41,967 bases of DNA. It comes from a virus. The notes below the pieces were generated by a model, which was given only the letters and a program-made list of their open reading frames with translations, was not told the origin of the DNA and ran no database searches. The translations under genes were made by a program, and so were the position numbers. Where the stretch lies: positions 1 to 41,967 of the IMG/VR virus record IMGVR_UViG_3300028840_006412. One strand, written 5' to 3'. This document shows positions 1 to 7,250 of the stretch, one piece after another. How positions within the stretch are numbered: the stretch's first letter is position 1; each line of letters starts with the position of its first letter.

Positions 1-73
1 ATTGCATACCCCTAACTAACTACCCTAGTTTATTGAGAAAACACTCAGGCCCAGTGACGTCTGAACCAATTCT

Positions 74-751
74 TTACAGAATATTCCTCACAACTTCCCA
101 GCACAGATCCGTTACTACTTCAATTCGTTGATCAGCAGAGATCCATCTTTTGTCACCTGTGTACCGGTCATCCTCCAGCCAGATCTTATAGAATTTTGCG
201 ATCCACTTTTGGAGTTCTAACTCGTCATATATCTCTTTCTTCTCAGATCGTGCCTTGACCCTGGCAGTTGCGATTGATGGATCTATTCCAAGTAATAATG
301 TGACGTCGGGCTCGGCAAGCATCTGACCCTCTTCTTTCCCAGACATATCACAATGCAGATCCCACATTATTTTGGCCATCATGTGCTGCGTACTACCCAA
401 ATATCCAGCCTCAGCATGATGGGCCTGCCAATAAACAGCACTTTGATAGGCCAGGGTCGACGCATAGTAGCGGTCACAAATGACATGCATGTTCCACTCT
501 AGGGCTGGCTGAATAATATTTATGGAATGGTCCAACCTATCGGCCCGAAATAAAAGCTCCATCGCTTTAGGCGAAATTGGCTCCATCTCTTTGCCGAGAT
601 ATTTTCTAATGAGTTGCCCCACAGGGCCATGAGACGGTTCTGCCTCTAAATAAACCGGACTGCCCCAGCCTTTCCTCTCTTGTAGTCTGCGTGCCTGTGT
701 CGTCGTGCCAGCACCATCGATACCTTCCAGCACTATGAATTTACCCCCCAT
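74..751 (-). CDS. tmk: Thymidylate kinase (dTMP kinase)
   Basis: The protein (225 aa) phosphorylates dTMP to dTDP with ATP and so feeds dTTP to phage DNA synthesis in the host cytoplasm. Family features are visible in order: a P-loop at residues 10-18 (GIDGAGTTT) followed by Q19, an ADRxxH-type motif (ADRLDH, 70-74), and the nucleoside-binding DRYYAST motif (93-99) followed by AYQ. The length is normal for the family. I start at the internal ATG at 751 because AGGAG lies seven bases upstream; the longer frame to 778 has an arginine-rich extension absent from the family. The gene overlaps the end of the upstream zinc-finger gene by 11 bases, suggesting coupled translation. Odd point: the usual P-loop lysine (GxGKTT) is a threonine here. 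Confidence 0.9.
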   Translation of the reverse strand: MGGKFIVLEGIDGAGTTTQARRLQERKGWGSPVYLEAEPSHGPVGQLIRKYLGKEMEPISPKAMELLFRADRLDHSINIIQPALEWNMHVICDRYYASTLAYQSAVYWQAHHAEAGYLGSTQHMMAKIMWDLHCDMSGKEEGQMLAEPDVTLLLGIDPSIATARVKARSEKKEIYDELELQKWIAKFYKIWLEDDRYTGDKRWISADQRIEVVTDLCWEVVRNIL

Positions 752-1154
752 TGTCAGTCTCCTGCTGCGCCTCAGCATTGCGTCTACGGCATTCCTCTTG
801 CGCGGCCTCTAAGGATTCAAAGAGAGTATCTAATTTATGCAAAGTTCCTGTGCCCGTGCCTGTTTCGTAAGCCATATATTCCTCTTCATGTTTGTTCCAC
901 TGGCCAAGCAAACCTGTTACCTGAGCCCTCACTTGGCTTAGGGTCAAGGGTTGGATCACCCTCCACTCTCGGTTTTTCCACTTTATTACGTGACCATTGC
1001 CATGACACCCAGCACTACAGGCTAATTCATGCCCCGTAGTTGTAGTGACCTTACCCTTGCCCTCGCATACGGGACAGATCACTGTTTCTTTCTCACGCAC
1101 ATTCCCAATTTTCCAAACCTTGTCGCCTGGAGAAAACTTAGTCTGAATCATCAT
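741..1154 (-). CDS. Small zinc-finger protein with DnaJ-like CxxCxGxG motifs
   Basis: 137 aa, function unknown. The start at 1154 is chosen because AAGGAGG lies eight bases upstream; the longer frame to 1217 would run into the upstream gene. Near the N-terminus is a GDKVW segment like those of small beta-barrel (KOW/SH3-like) proteins. Two cysteine clusters follow: CPVCEGKGKV and CSAGCHGNGHV, resembling the zinc-binding repeats of DnaJ, so one zinc ion is probably held. The C-terminal third is charged and ends in a helix rich in E and R. Proteins with this layout are common small accessory genes in phages and plasmids, but I know of no assigned role. Its stop lies inside the start of thymidylate kinase. 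Confidence 0.7.
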   Translation of the reverse strand: MMIQTKFSPGDKVWKIGNVREKETVICPVCEGKGKVTTTTGHELACSAGCHGNGHVIKWKNREWRVIQPLTLSQVRAQVTGLLGQWNKHEEEYMAYETGTGTGTLHKLDTLFESLEAAQEECRRRNAEAQQETDNGG

Positions 1155-1170
1155 GATACTGTCCTCCTTC

Positions 1171-1428
1171 CTATAGATTTTCTCCATCATATGCCACGTC
1201 ACATCGCCATTTACCAAATTTCATATCCAAAAACTCGATAGCATCCGTTGGGTGCCAAAAAGCTTTTGCGCACCAATCAAGGGCTCGCCCCTCTGAGGTA
1301 GGCCAATAGAGCACTCCGCTTTCATCTCCACCTTCGAGATCAGTAGAGCATTGCACAAAATGAGGTGTTCGTTGATGAGCATCCCCAATATCACGCTCAA
1401 TTCGTGGATCTTTGTTGTCAATCAGCAT
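1171..1428 (-). CDS. Hypothetical protein, 85 aa
   Basis: Not recognised. The frame starts with ATG at 1428 behind AAGG and ends 16 bases before the zinc-finger gene. The protein is acidic in its first half and rich in aromatic residues in the middle (VLYWPTSEGRALDW, AFWHPTDA). No membrane segment or signal peptide is visible. An overlapping frame (1221-1421) was discarded because it lacks a good ribosome binding site. Its place in a run of small genes with the same strand and spacing supports it as real; its job, if any, is probably early and dispensable. Confidence 0.55.
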   Translation of the reverse strand: MLIDNKDPRIERDIGDAHQRTPHFVQCSTDLEGGDESGVLYWPTSEGRALDWCAKAFWHPTDAIEFLDMKFGKWRCDVAYDGENL

Positions 1429-1442
1429 CGCTCACCTTCCTT

Positions 1443-1664
1443 TTATGATCCTGATAACCATGCATCAAACATCTCATGTTGTCGATCACTCCAAGCATCG
1501 CCCCATTCCGGGGCCTGCCCCCATCTGTGCCATGCCTCTGATATCCAAAGCATAAATCCGGCCATTTTCCCACCCGGCCAATGCGTCTCGTCCCAGGCCA
1601 GTTGTTGATCAGGACTGCGCCCCATCGCGGAAGCGTATGCGATATATCGCTTCTGATATGTCAT
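1443..1664 (-). CDS. Hypothetical tryptophan-rich protein, 73 aa
   Basis: Not recognised. The sequence is unusually rich in tryptophan and methionine (LAWDETHWPGGKMAGFMLW, EAWHRWGQAPEWGDAW) and ends in a short serine/glycine tail. The ribosome binding site is weak (GGTTAAG). It fits between neighbours with gaps of only a few bases, which is the main argument that it is translated. No membrane span is predicted because the aromatic residues are mixed with charges. Confidence 0.5.
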   Translation of the reverse strand: MTYQKRYIAYASAMGRSPDQQLAWDETHWPGGKMAGFMLWISEAWHRWGQAPEWGDAWSDRQHEMFDAWLSGS

Positions 1665-1668
1665 ATTC

Positions 1669-1857
1669 TTAACCTGTCCATAGGGTTTCTGCTGCTTCCT
1701 GAGCCTCTTGCTTGGTCCGAAAATAGATACCCTCTGACCAATGACCGCTGAGATCTCGATATTTCAGCTCGAATCTATTGTCCACTGCTTGGATTCGTAC
1801 TGAACAACCAGTTGCCAGAACCGACCTATACGCCTTTTTCTTCCGTTTCCACTTCAT
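1669..1857 (-). CDS. Hypothetical basic protein, 62 aa
   Basis: Not recognised. It starts at 1857 with AAAGGAGA six bases upstream. The N-terminus is very basic (KWKRKKKAYR). It is followed by a short predicted beta-rich part and a helix ending EAQEAAETLW. The pattern 'YFRTKQEAQEAAE' resembles small phage proteins that end in a helix of this kind, but no function is known to me. Gene spacing on both sides is very short, consistent with one operon. Confidence 0.55.
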   Translation of the reverse strand: MKWKRKKKAYRSVLATGCSVRIQAVDNRFELKYRDLSGHWSEGIYFRTKQEAQEAAETLWTG

Positions 1858-1872
1858 CTCTATCTCCTTTTG

Positions 1873-2037
1873 TTATCGGAACAACTCCTCCTCAACCTCA
1901 TCTCCCACATCTCCCAGCACGCCAAGATCCTGAGATAGGATCTCGTACCATTCTTCACACGTCTTGCCCTCGGAATCGAGACGAGCCTCAATTTTGGCTC
2001 GTTCCAAGAGGCGTTCATATCGTTTTACCCTATCCAT
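1873..2037 (-). CDS. Small charged helical protein, 54 aa
   Basis: A short frame starting with ATG at 2037 behind GAAGGAGT and ending with TAA at 1873. The product is almost entirely charged and helical: an N-terminal basic helix (MDRVKRYERLLERAKIEARL) followed by an acidic C-terminal half (GDVGDEVEEELFR). It fills the gap between the GHKL ATPase gene (three bases upstream) and the 62-aa gene. The good ribosome binding site and exact fit support translation. Function unknown; a coiled-coil partner of another protein is possible. Confidence 0.6.
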   Translation of the reverse strand: MDRVKRYERLLERAKIEARLDSEGKTCEEWYEILSQDLGVLGDVGDEVEEELFR

Positions 2038-2039
2038 GC

Positions 2040-3449
2040 CTACTCCTTCTCAAACCTTGCCGCATCGGCCAGAGCCAGCTTCGCACCAATTGCGGCTAGG
2101 CCATCATAGGCGGTCTTATCGTAGTGCCCACCATAGGCATGCCCCAGCTCATGAACGATGAGACTCAACTGGGCCTCTAAAGAGCCCTCAAACCACGCCT
2201 CACCAAGAACGCCCACATTATATCGAATCACTCCCTCTTTGTAATCGGCACGTATACTTGCCTTTGGTGCATCAATCATCATGACCCGCACCTTCAACCC
2301 GGCAATTTTGGCAACCTCCATAGTTAAAGATGCGACTCGAATCATGCCGGAAGTCCACGTGTCTCGGCCTCTCTCTCTCATCGTAGTAAAATCCCGTGGC
2401 CATAAATCCTTACCAGTTGGTATCGCCCCATTTCGTTTTATCTGTTTCCACTCGGCACTGCTCATCTCTCGCGAGCTTACGATGGTAAAGTTGTTCTCTA
2501 TCGCTTTCTCCCTCGAATAGGTATCGCCCGGCGCTATTACGACTCGATTCTCACCCCATCGCTTCCTAACAATTGTCTCGACTGCATCTCGACTAATCCG
2601 ATCATCGCTCATTCCGTCGCGTACCCACGTTTCCGAGACATGATCACGTTCCAGGTCTGAAGCCATATAGTTGAGCACTTCGGCCCGCACATCTCGCAAC
2701 CAACTCGGCCTCACATTATCTCTCTCAATACTGAGAGGAATCTTTTGAAGTACATCAATATGCCAACGATCTCCCGTAGGCATGACCGGAATGCCCATTT
2801 CAAAAACCATCGCCTCTTCACCTGGACCCACCTGATGGACATGTATTGTGGTCATTCTCTTCGTTGGCCTCATCATGCCATCGTCCCCGATCAACTCCGT
2901 TGCCAAGGTGGTGGAAATAACAGCTAGGGGATCTCGGTGTGCAATTTCTGTCCCATCTATGACCAAACGAACCCCCCGTGGTGGCAGGATCAATTGTGCG
3001 GCCTCTCTGAGCCCTTCCAACTCGCGTTTTGTCAGCTTGACAGTTATAGCTATTAATGACCCCTTATGACGCTTTGTACCCGTCCAGGTTCTGCCCTTTG
3101 GACCAAAAACAATCGTCCCCTGCGTAGAGCTGATCGTTGCATATTCTGCCAAGCAGAGTACGTGCTTCTCACCTATATTGAACCGGCCCCGTGTCTCCGC
3201 ATCGCCGCGCTTACGTGTAGGTGCAAAAAGAGTATAGGCGTGACTGAGATCTATAAACCCCTCGGGAGCATCATCCTCCACCGTAATAGTAACCTGCCGC
3301 TTTCCCTCTACTGGCTTAATACTGACTCTACAGTAGGTCACACCGGGCTCGTCCAAGGAATTTGCCACTAACTCATATAGTAGGAAGCACTTATCCTTCC
3401 CTCCCCACAACTCCCTGAGCCCACTACGATCTACCTCGAACCAGCTCAT
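2040..3449 (-). CDS. GHKL-type ATPase with C-terminal HExxH zinc-peptidase-like motif
   Basis: 469 aa. The N-terminal third carries the Bergerat-fold ATP-binding motifs of the Hsp90/MutL/histidine-kinase superfamily: N-box ELVANSLD (26-33, with E26 and N30), a second box VEDDAPEGF (57-65), and a glycine box GRFNIGEK (88-95). The extreme C-terminus has HELGHAYGGHY at 433-443, a HExxHxxGGH arrangement expected to bind zinc in gluzincin/metzincin-type peptidases. The middle is basic and unassigned. T4 rIIA is a phage GHKL protein of different size, so a distant analogy is possible but unproven. The start at 3449 has GAGGAGG upstream. It heads the run of small genes toward thymidylate kinase. The ATPase call is firm; peptidase activity is inferred from the motif alone. 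Confidence 0.7.
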   Translation of the reverse strand: MSWFEVDRSGLRELWGGKDKCFLLYELVANSLDEPGVTYCRVSIKPVEGKRQVTITVEDDAPEGFIDLSHAYTLFAPTRKRGDAETRGRFNIGEKHVLCLAEYATISSTQGTIVFGPKGRTWTGTKRHKGSLIAITVKLTKRELEGLREAAQLILPPRGVRLVIDGTEIAHRDPLAVISTTLATELIGDDGMMRPTKRMTTIHVHQVGPGEEAMVFEMGIPVMPTGDRWHIDVLQKIPLSIERDNVRPSWLRDVRAEVLNYMASDLERDHVSETWVRDGMSDDRISRDAVETIVRKRWGENRVVIAPGDTYSREKAIENNFTIVSSREMSSAEWKQIKRNGAIPTGKDLWPRDFTTMRERGRDTWTSGMIRVASLTMEVAKIAGLKVRVMMIDAPKASIRADYKEGVIRYNVGVLGEAWFEGSLEAQLSLIVHELGHAYGGHYDKTAYDGLAAIGAKLALADAARFEKE

Positions 3450-3521
3450 GACTCATCCTCCTCTTTGGCCCCCTGCGCCTTGGCCCGCCCGGTTTGACGC
3501 GATCGCCCCAGGCGGAAAAAA

Positions 3522-3830
3522 CTACAGCTCGGCAGCAGCAGCAAACTCGGCCAGCCCCGCACTGTCTGGATCTTCGTTGTTCCTAACTAACCACGCCGAC
3601 GCTTCCTCGGCAGATATTTTGACATATGTCGAAGGAGATCCTTGCCACTGCGACCAGTGGTTTAAGATCCAATTCCCGGAAGCCGTCAAATACAGCCTCT
3701 CATGTTCGAATTTGTCCCCAGTCGCATGAGACACGCGGTTATTACCGTCCCACCATGTGTCTTCTTCATACATCTGGGCAGCATCCAGATCGAACCAACC
3801 ACTACCATCAGTCAACGCTTGTCTCTTCAT
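3522..3830 (-). CDS. Conserved hypothetical protein, 102 aa
   Basis: Function unknown. The start at 3830 is preferred over the upstream ATG at 3887 because AGGAGG lies just before it. The middle has a pattern I recognise from small conserved proteins of plasmids and phages: WWDGNNRVSHATGDKFEHE, then YLTASGNWILNHWSQWQGS, then a helix containing EEASAWLVRNN. It is soluble and acidic, with no cysteine and no membrane span. The 72 bases between its stop and the GHKL gene contain no further ORF. Its position in the cluster of small genes suggests early expression. Confidence 0.65.
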   Translation of the reverse strand: MKRQALTDGSGWFDLDAAQMYEEDTWWDGNNRVSHATGDKFEHERLYLTASGNWILNHWSQWQGSPSTYVKISAEEASAWLVRNNEDPDSAGLAEFAAAAEL

Positions 3831-3876
3831 TTTTTTCCTCCTTTTGTTTTTCTCTGTTTCTCTTATTGGCCCGCCA

Positions 3877-4074
3877 TTAGTCTGCATCAGGATCGCCGTC
3901 TTCTCCGGGTCCGAACCCCTGCCCTATGCCTCGCCGATATGGCTCCGCTGGCGTAGGGTCTATACGCTGTTCTACGTGAGCCCGTCCGCAGGTGCAGTGC
4001 TTCTCACACCGTTCGCAAGCACAACAAACGGGCTCCTGTCCACAAAAACATTCTTGCCAAAGTTGTCCCCTCAT
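3877..4074 (-). CDS. Small cysteine-rich protein, 65 aa
   Basis: The start at 4074 has AAGGAGG upstream; the longer frame to 4170 would overlap the next gene. The N-terminal half has eight cysteines (CFCGQEPVCCACERCEKHC, then CTCGR), a spacing that suggests one or two zinc ions in a knuckle or ribbon. The C-terminal half is glycine- and proline-rich and acidic, probably unstructured. Function unknown. It is one of two adjacent cysteine-rich genes, which may be related or may work together. Confidence 0.55.
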   Translation of the reverse strand: MRGQLWQECFCGQEPVCCACERCEKHCTCGRAHVEQRIDPTPAEPYRRGIGQGFGPGEDGDPDAD

Positions 4075-4091
4075 TTTCTTCCTCCTTATGG

Positions 4092-4313
4092 TTATGCCCA
4101 ACTCCATGCCTTCCATGCCTGCACAGGTCTGACAGTCTCGGCCACAAATGCAACTTCTTCCCCTGTCCATGAGAAGATACAGCTTTCACAACAGTCTTGA
4201 CCGGCCTCGCATCGGCCACCAATGATTTCTACGCATTCGTAACCGGTCTCTTCACAGTGGGGACACTGATAGTGTTCACACCTTCCCGTCCTGATTCGTT
4301 TCTCACATGCCAT
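4092..4313 (-). CDS. Small cysteine-rich zinc-ribbon-like protein, 73 aa
   Basis: The start at 4313 is chosen for the AAGGA sequence upstream. Cysteine pairs are spread through the first 45 residues: CEHYQCPHC, ECVEI, RCEAGQDCCESC. The CxHxxC-type spacing suggests a zinc ribbon. The C-terminal part (GEEVAFVAETVRPVQAW) is hydrophobic but too short and charged for a membrane span. It is the first gene after an AT-rich 148-base gap, so it may lead the early operon running to thymidylate kinase. Function unknown. Confidence 0.55.
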   Translation of the reverse strand: MACEKRIRTGRCEHYQCPHCEETGYECVEIIGGRCEAGQDCCESCIFSWTGEEVAFVAETVRPVQAWKAWSWA

Positions 4314-4355
4314 GTCTTTTCCTTCCTCCAGCATCTCGCTGGGCAAACAAATCTG

Positions 4356-4383
4356 AGTCTACCATAACCAGAGGTGAACGCAA
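4356..4383 (-). promoter_or_regulatory. Candidate sigma-70-like promoter for the small-gene operon
   Basis: The 148-base gap 4314-4461 is the longest AT-rich non-coding stretch in the left part of the window. On the minus strand it has TTGCGT (4378-4383), a 16-base spacer, and an extended -10 box TGG-TAGACT (TAGACT at 4356-4361). Transcription would start about 35 bases before the ATG at 4313. The match is moderate and the call rests on position and sequence only. Confidence 0.35.
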
Positions 4384-4461
4384 GTTCTTTTTTTATAATT
4401 TTGCCAGAATTTTATTTCTTAACAAAAACATATATAGAAATCAACCGGTTAGATAGAATCG

Positions 4462-5127
4462 TCACCGATCTATTGGCCCCAACTCCCCCCTTAACAACAA
4501 TCCCACATGCTTGTCTAGCTCAGTAATGGCTCGTCTCAGCTTAGAATCTTTGAAGGGATTACTAATAGGGTCTGGCCAAGGCTTGGTTGCATCTTCCATC
4601 GCAATGGCTAGTCTGAGCAGGACAGCGTAAGAAGATAGTGCCGCATTTACCACGTTGCGGGGTAATCCTTCCCGATGCTTAACCAATTGTTTCGCCATCG
4701 TTCTGGCTCGATCCCGGAGAGCCGGAGACGTCTCTCTAATACTTCTTATCATCGCTCTCGTAGATCTCTCTGCCCCCTCGCGATCCCGGACAAATCCCCC
4801 CTCAGTGGGATCGTTAATCCGATCTACATAGAGTTTTTTGGAAAATTCCCCCAAGGCCCGCTTCACAATATTTAGCTCTTCTCGAAGATGGCCCTGTTCA
4901 TAACGAAGATAATGTGCCATGACTTGGGGACCAGTCTCATTTCCCCTCTCGGTTCGAGCTATCTTTCCCAGAGAACCCAAGATGCAATGTACCGCCTCGG
5001 CCATTGCCTGCGCACCAACTTCTAATTCTCGATGCGAACCATAGCCTCCACCACCTGGAATGCCCCCATACAGCTTGGTTCGAACCGGGCATTCCTCGAT
5101 CAGGAAGTTGCGACGTCTAAGTGTCAT
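4462..5127 (-). CDS. Putative packaged internal protein A (shared LRRR..L.E N-terminus), helical
   Basis: 221 aa. It starts at 5127, where an ATGA overlap links it to the upstream membrane-protein gene; the longer frame to 5172 is rejected because the shared N-terminal motif begins here. Residues 1-11 read MTLRRRNFLIE, followed by E: the common tag ending in [L/I]-x-E. The rest is a glycine-rich linker and then long amphipathic helices rich in R, E and A. It resembles no family I know. By analogy with T4 internal head proteins, the tag would send the protein into the prohead and be cut after E11, leaving a mature protein of 210 aa. It is the last gene of the tagged cluster. Confidence 0.65.
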   Translation of the reverse strand: MTLRRRNFLIEECPVRTKLYGGIPGGGGYGSHRELEVGAQAMAEAVHCILGSLGKIARTERGNETGPQVMAHYLRYEQGHLREELNIVKRALGEFSKKLYVDRINDPTEGGFVRDREGAERSTRAMIRSIRETSPALRDRARTMAKQLVKHREGLPRNVVNAALSSYAVLLRLAIAMEDATKPWPDPISNPFKDSKLRRAITELDKHVGLLLRGELGPIDR

Positions 5128-5699
5128 TTCTGAACCTTGGCACGAGGCTGAAGCGCTTTTTGTTCTCTCCATTTTGCTTCCAAATTTTGAGGCAAATCCA
5201 CCCTCTGCTCCTGCGCCCCAACTGACATCTCACCATTCCCAGCGCCTCCCCCCTCAGAGTCTTTAGGATGCGCCTCAAGTCCTTCCAGTTTTAGCCCACC
5301 CAAGGGGTCGTCTTTATTAGGATCGGTCCCTGAAACGCCCCCTAAACCCCTCGTAGCGCCCCGTGAAGCTCTCCTAGTTGCTGCAGCGTCATGAAAGTGG
5401 CCAGAAAGGGCTTTTTCCAGCAAAAAATCCCTCAATTTGCGATCATTCTCTTTCAGGCCCAAAACTTCATGCCTCAGCAAGGTAACTTCTCGACGCAACA
5501 ATTCATAAGCTATGTCGATTTTCTCCTCGCTCTTTTCGGCCTGCTCATGGGAAAGAACAGCCTTTTGTTCCATAGCATCGGCCCGATCCAATATTCCGAG
5601 ATAGAGAGGTGTAATCGCTCCCAAAATTACCGCGATCCCACCAGCTACAGCGCCAATCATCGCGGGCAATCTGATAGGTCTTGTATTGACGTCTCCCAT
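5124..5699 (-). CDS. Membrane-anchored coiled-coil protein, 191 aa
   Basis: One membrane segment at about residues 15-36 (MIGAVAGGIAVILGAITPLY) is followed by a long heptad-like helix (about 40-100: EQAEKSEEKIDIAYELLRRE and on) and a low-complexity C-terminal half rich in glycine, acidic and basic residues. Unlike its neighbours it lacks the LRRR tag. The start at 5699 has AGGAG ten bases upstream. Single-span proteins with a coiled coil occur among phage lysis (holin or spanin-like) and superinfection-exclusion proteins; the sequence does not decide between these. It ends in an ATGA overlap with the tagged gene downstream. Confidence 0.5.
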   Translation of the reverse strand: MGDVNTRPIRLPAMIGAVAGGIAVILGAITPLYLGILDRADAMEQKAVLSHEQAEKSEEKIDIAYELLRREVTLLRHEVLGLKENDRKLRDFLLEKALSGHFHDAAATRRASRGATRGLGGVSGTDPNKDDPLGGLKLEGLEAHPKDSEGGGAGNGEMSVGAQEQRVDLPQNLEAKWREQKALQPRAKVQK

Positions 5700-5711
5700 T
5701 ATGCTTCACTC

Positions 5712-5993
5712 CTATAAGGCTCGGGTCAGAAGATGAGCTTCCCTTGCGGCTTTTTTCGCTGCCCTAATATCTCTAACCAAACTAGGCCCTTCCCCTAATG
5801 CTCGATACATCTTTGCCGCTGCTCTATGGGCCTCAATTGCTCTCTTATAGCCGCTCGGATTAGAAGATCGCCTCGAACTTCTCTCTAAGGCGCGAATCGT
5901 GTTGAGATGCATATTGATAGAAGCATCTGTACCAAACGGCAACTCCCTGTGCCGAATATCTTCACTTATATATTTGCGACGTCTCAGACCCAT
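5712..5993 (-). CDS. Putative packaged internal protein B (tagged), small basic helical
   Basis: 93 aa. The start at 5993 is fixed by AGGAG upstream and by the shared tag MGLRRRKYISE followed by D. After the tag the protein is short, basic and helical (RAIEAHRAAAKMYRALGEG, RDIRAAKKAAREAHLL). The predicted cleavage after E11 uses isoleucine at position 9, still within the [L/I]-x-E rule. Small basic helical proteins inside T4-like heads are known to pack against DNA, so a DNA-bound internal protein is possible. No enzyme motif is visible. Confidence 0.65.
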   Translation of the reverse strand: MGLRRRKYISEDIRHRELPFGTDASINMHLNTIRALERSSRRSSNPSGYKRAIEAHRAAAKMYRALGEGPSLVRDIRAAKKAAREAHLLTRAL

Positions 5994-6001
5994 GCGTGCT
6001 C

Positions 6002-6337
6002 CTAATCTAGTGGATGAAGTATTCTGAACGAACCCCACTCGGGTTGCCCCCCCACATCTACACTTTTCGATTTGCTCTTTTTGAGCAACACCCCGCCTAT
6101 GTCGGTTCTCAGACTAAGAAATCTATCATATTCATTGTCCGATACCTTGTTCTTCTTGAATGACACAACCGAAGACGGTCGCATCCCACCGCTAGTGTTC
6201 ACTTCTCGTGTACTTACCTTTAGGGGCAATCCCGATCTCTTTATGATCGACAAAGCCTTGTTTAGCGGCAACCTCGGATCATAATCCGTTGTATATAATA
6301 TGGCCTCACCTAAATATTCACGATGTCTAAGTGTCAT
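6002..6337 (-). CDS. Putative packaged internal protein C (tagged)
   Basis: 111 aa. The start at 6337 has GGAGG upstream and overlaps the stop of the preceding gene as ATGA. The tag reads MTLRHREYLGE followed by A, with histidine replacing the central arginine. The body mixes predicted strands and helices (PLKVSTREVN, SSVVSFKKNKVSDNEYDRFL, TDIGGVLLKKSKSKS) and is basic. I recognise no family. Its place between tagged genes B and D, in the same operon, suggests the same fate in the virion. Confidence 0.6.
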   Translation of the reverse strand: MTLRHREYLGEAILYTTDYDPRLPLNKALSIIKRSGLPLKVSTREVNTSGGMRPSSVVSFKKNKVSDNEYDRFLSLRTDIGGVLLKKSKSKSVDVGGQPEWGSFRILHPLD

Positions 6338-6786
6338 ATTTTCCTCCATGGGGTTGCGTTTTTTGCATCAAAAATAACTATTCCTTCAGCCAAGTTATCA
6401 CTAATAACCCCGTCGTAGCCAGCTTTCCCTACCTGCGAAGTGATAAACTTCGCGTAGACCGGATCATCGCTATATCCCCACGGATCAAATCCCATCTCAG
6501 CCTTGAGATCGATCATTAGCTTGCTCTTCGAATCGAGTATCTTCAGGCCCGGCTTGATTTTGTACGCTATGACCGTTCCTCCCTGACCATGATGTTGTGC
6601 AAATGCTTTGGCCATCCCCTTGTGCCAGGTCAGATACACACCCTGTCCGAGAGCCCCCATGCCGATGCCCTTGCCACTCTTCGCAGTACCCCGGTAGAAG
6701 ATGCCCTTGTTACGGTCATACAACGATTTGTAGAACGTTGCCTCATACTTCTTCTCGGCCAGGTACGTGCGACGTCTCAGACTCAT
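6334..6786 (-). CDS. Putative packaged ADP-ribosyltransferase-like effector D (tagged)
   Basis: 150 aa. The tag MSLRRRTYLAE comes first, then an ART-like fold. I see a first strand with a conserved arginine (IFYRG, R32), a GVYLTW turn (49-54) followed by helix HKGMAKAFA, a strand VIAYKI (72-77), and a C-terminal AGYDGVISD (122-130) with E134 before IVIFD. This order matches the small ADP-ribosyltransferase domains found in phage and polyvalent proteins, in which the substrate protein of the host is modified using NAD+. The target is unknown. GGAGG lies before the ATG at 6786. T4 Alt is the known precedent for an ART carried inside a phage head and injected. The fold assignment is by eye. Confidence 0.6.
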   Translation of the reverse strand: MSLRRRTYLAEKKYEATFYKSLYDRNKGIFYRGTAKSGKGIGMGALGQGVYLTWHKGMAKAFAQHHGQGGTVIAYKIKPGLKILDSKSKLMIDLKAEMGFDPWGYSDDPVYAKFITSQVGKAGYDGVISDNLAEGIVIFDAKNATPWRKI

Positions 6787-7250
6787 GCAGCACCTCCAAT
6801 CCACCCGATAAATTTCGGGCTCGCTCCAGGCTTCAATATCACTTCCTGCTCGTGACCGAACGCCCTCGATGATAGGGGTGTGTCCGGTATTCCAAAATGA
6901 AGCAACACATCCTTGTCCCGCACCTCGAACTTCGCGTGTCGAGCCGCAGACCGATCAACCTTGGCCGACAACGACTGGCCACCGACCTTGCTCGTTTCCT
7001 GCCCTGGTTTCATCCTGCGATACAGGATACCTATCGAGCCGCCATGATGCTTCTTGAACGCCTTGGACACCTCGGACGCAAGCGCCCGCTTCTGACTGGC
7101 CATAAGCCCGTTGTATGCCGCGAACAAGTCCTTCTTTGCCCCATAATCATTCCTGTAGACCCAATCGGACAACGCCGGATAAAGTGTGTCGAGCGCATCT
7201 TCCAAATCGTAACGCGACTCGGCCAGATATGCACGACGTCTCAGGCTCAT
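6783..7250 (-). CDS. Putative packaged R-S-E ADP-ribosyltransferase-like effector E (tagged)
   Basis: 155 aa. The start at 7250 is set by GGAG upstream, the shared tag MSLRRRAYLAE and an ATGA overlap; the frame extends far upstream but that part is a shadow of the neighbouring gene. After a helical region, three motifs appear in the order of the R-S-E class of arginine-specific ADP-ribosyltransferases: ILYRR (76-80, R78/R79), QSLS (92-95) and HEQEVIL (133-139), an E-x-E signature. T4 Alt has a closely similar EMEVILPRG. The predicted reaction is transfer of ADP-ribose from NAD+ to host protein arginines. The protein is smaller than T4 ModA/ModB, so the domain may be minimal. Confidence 0.6.
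   Translation of the reverse strand: MSLRRRAYLAESRYDLEDALDTLYPALSDWVYRNDYGAKKDLFAAYNGLMASQKRALASEVSKAFKKHHGGSIGILYRRMKPGQETSKVGGQSLSAKVDRSAARHAKFEVRDKDVLLHFGIPDTPLSSRAFGHEQEVILKPGASPKFIGWIGGAA

Noticed and set aside
1-73. Sequence after thymidylate kinase at the left edge
   Set aside because: No coding frame with a start; only one GACGTC (56-61) seen.
3450-3521. 72-base gap downstream of the 102-aa gene as a small gene or terminator
   Set aside because: No ATG with a ribosome binding site and no clear hairpin; nothing supported.
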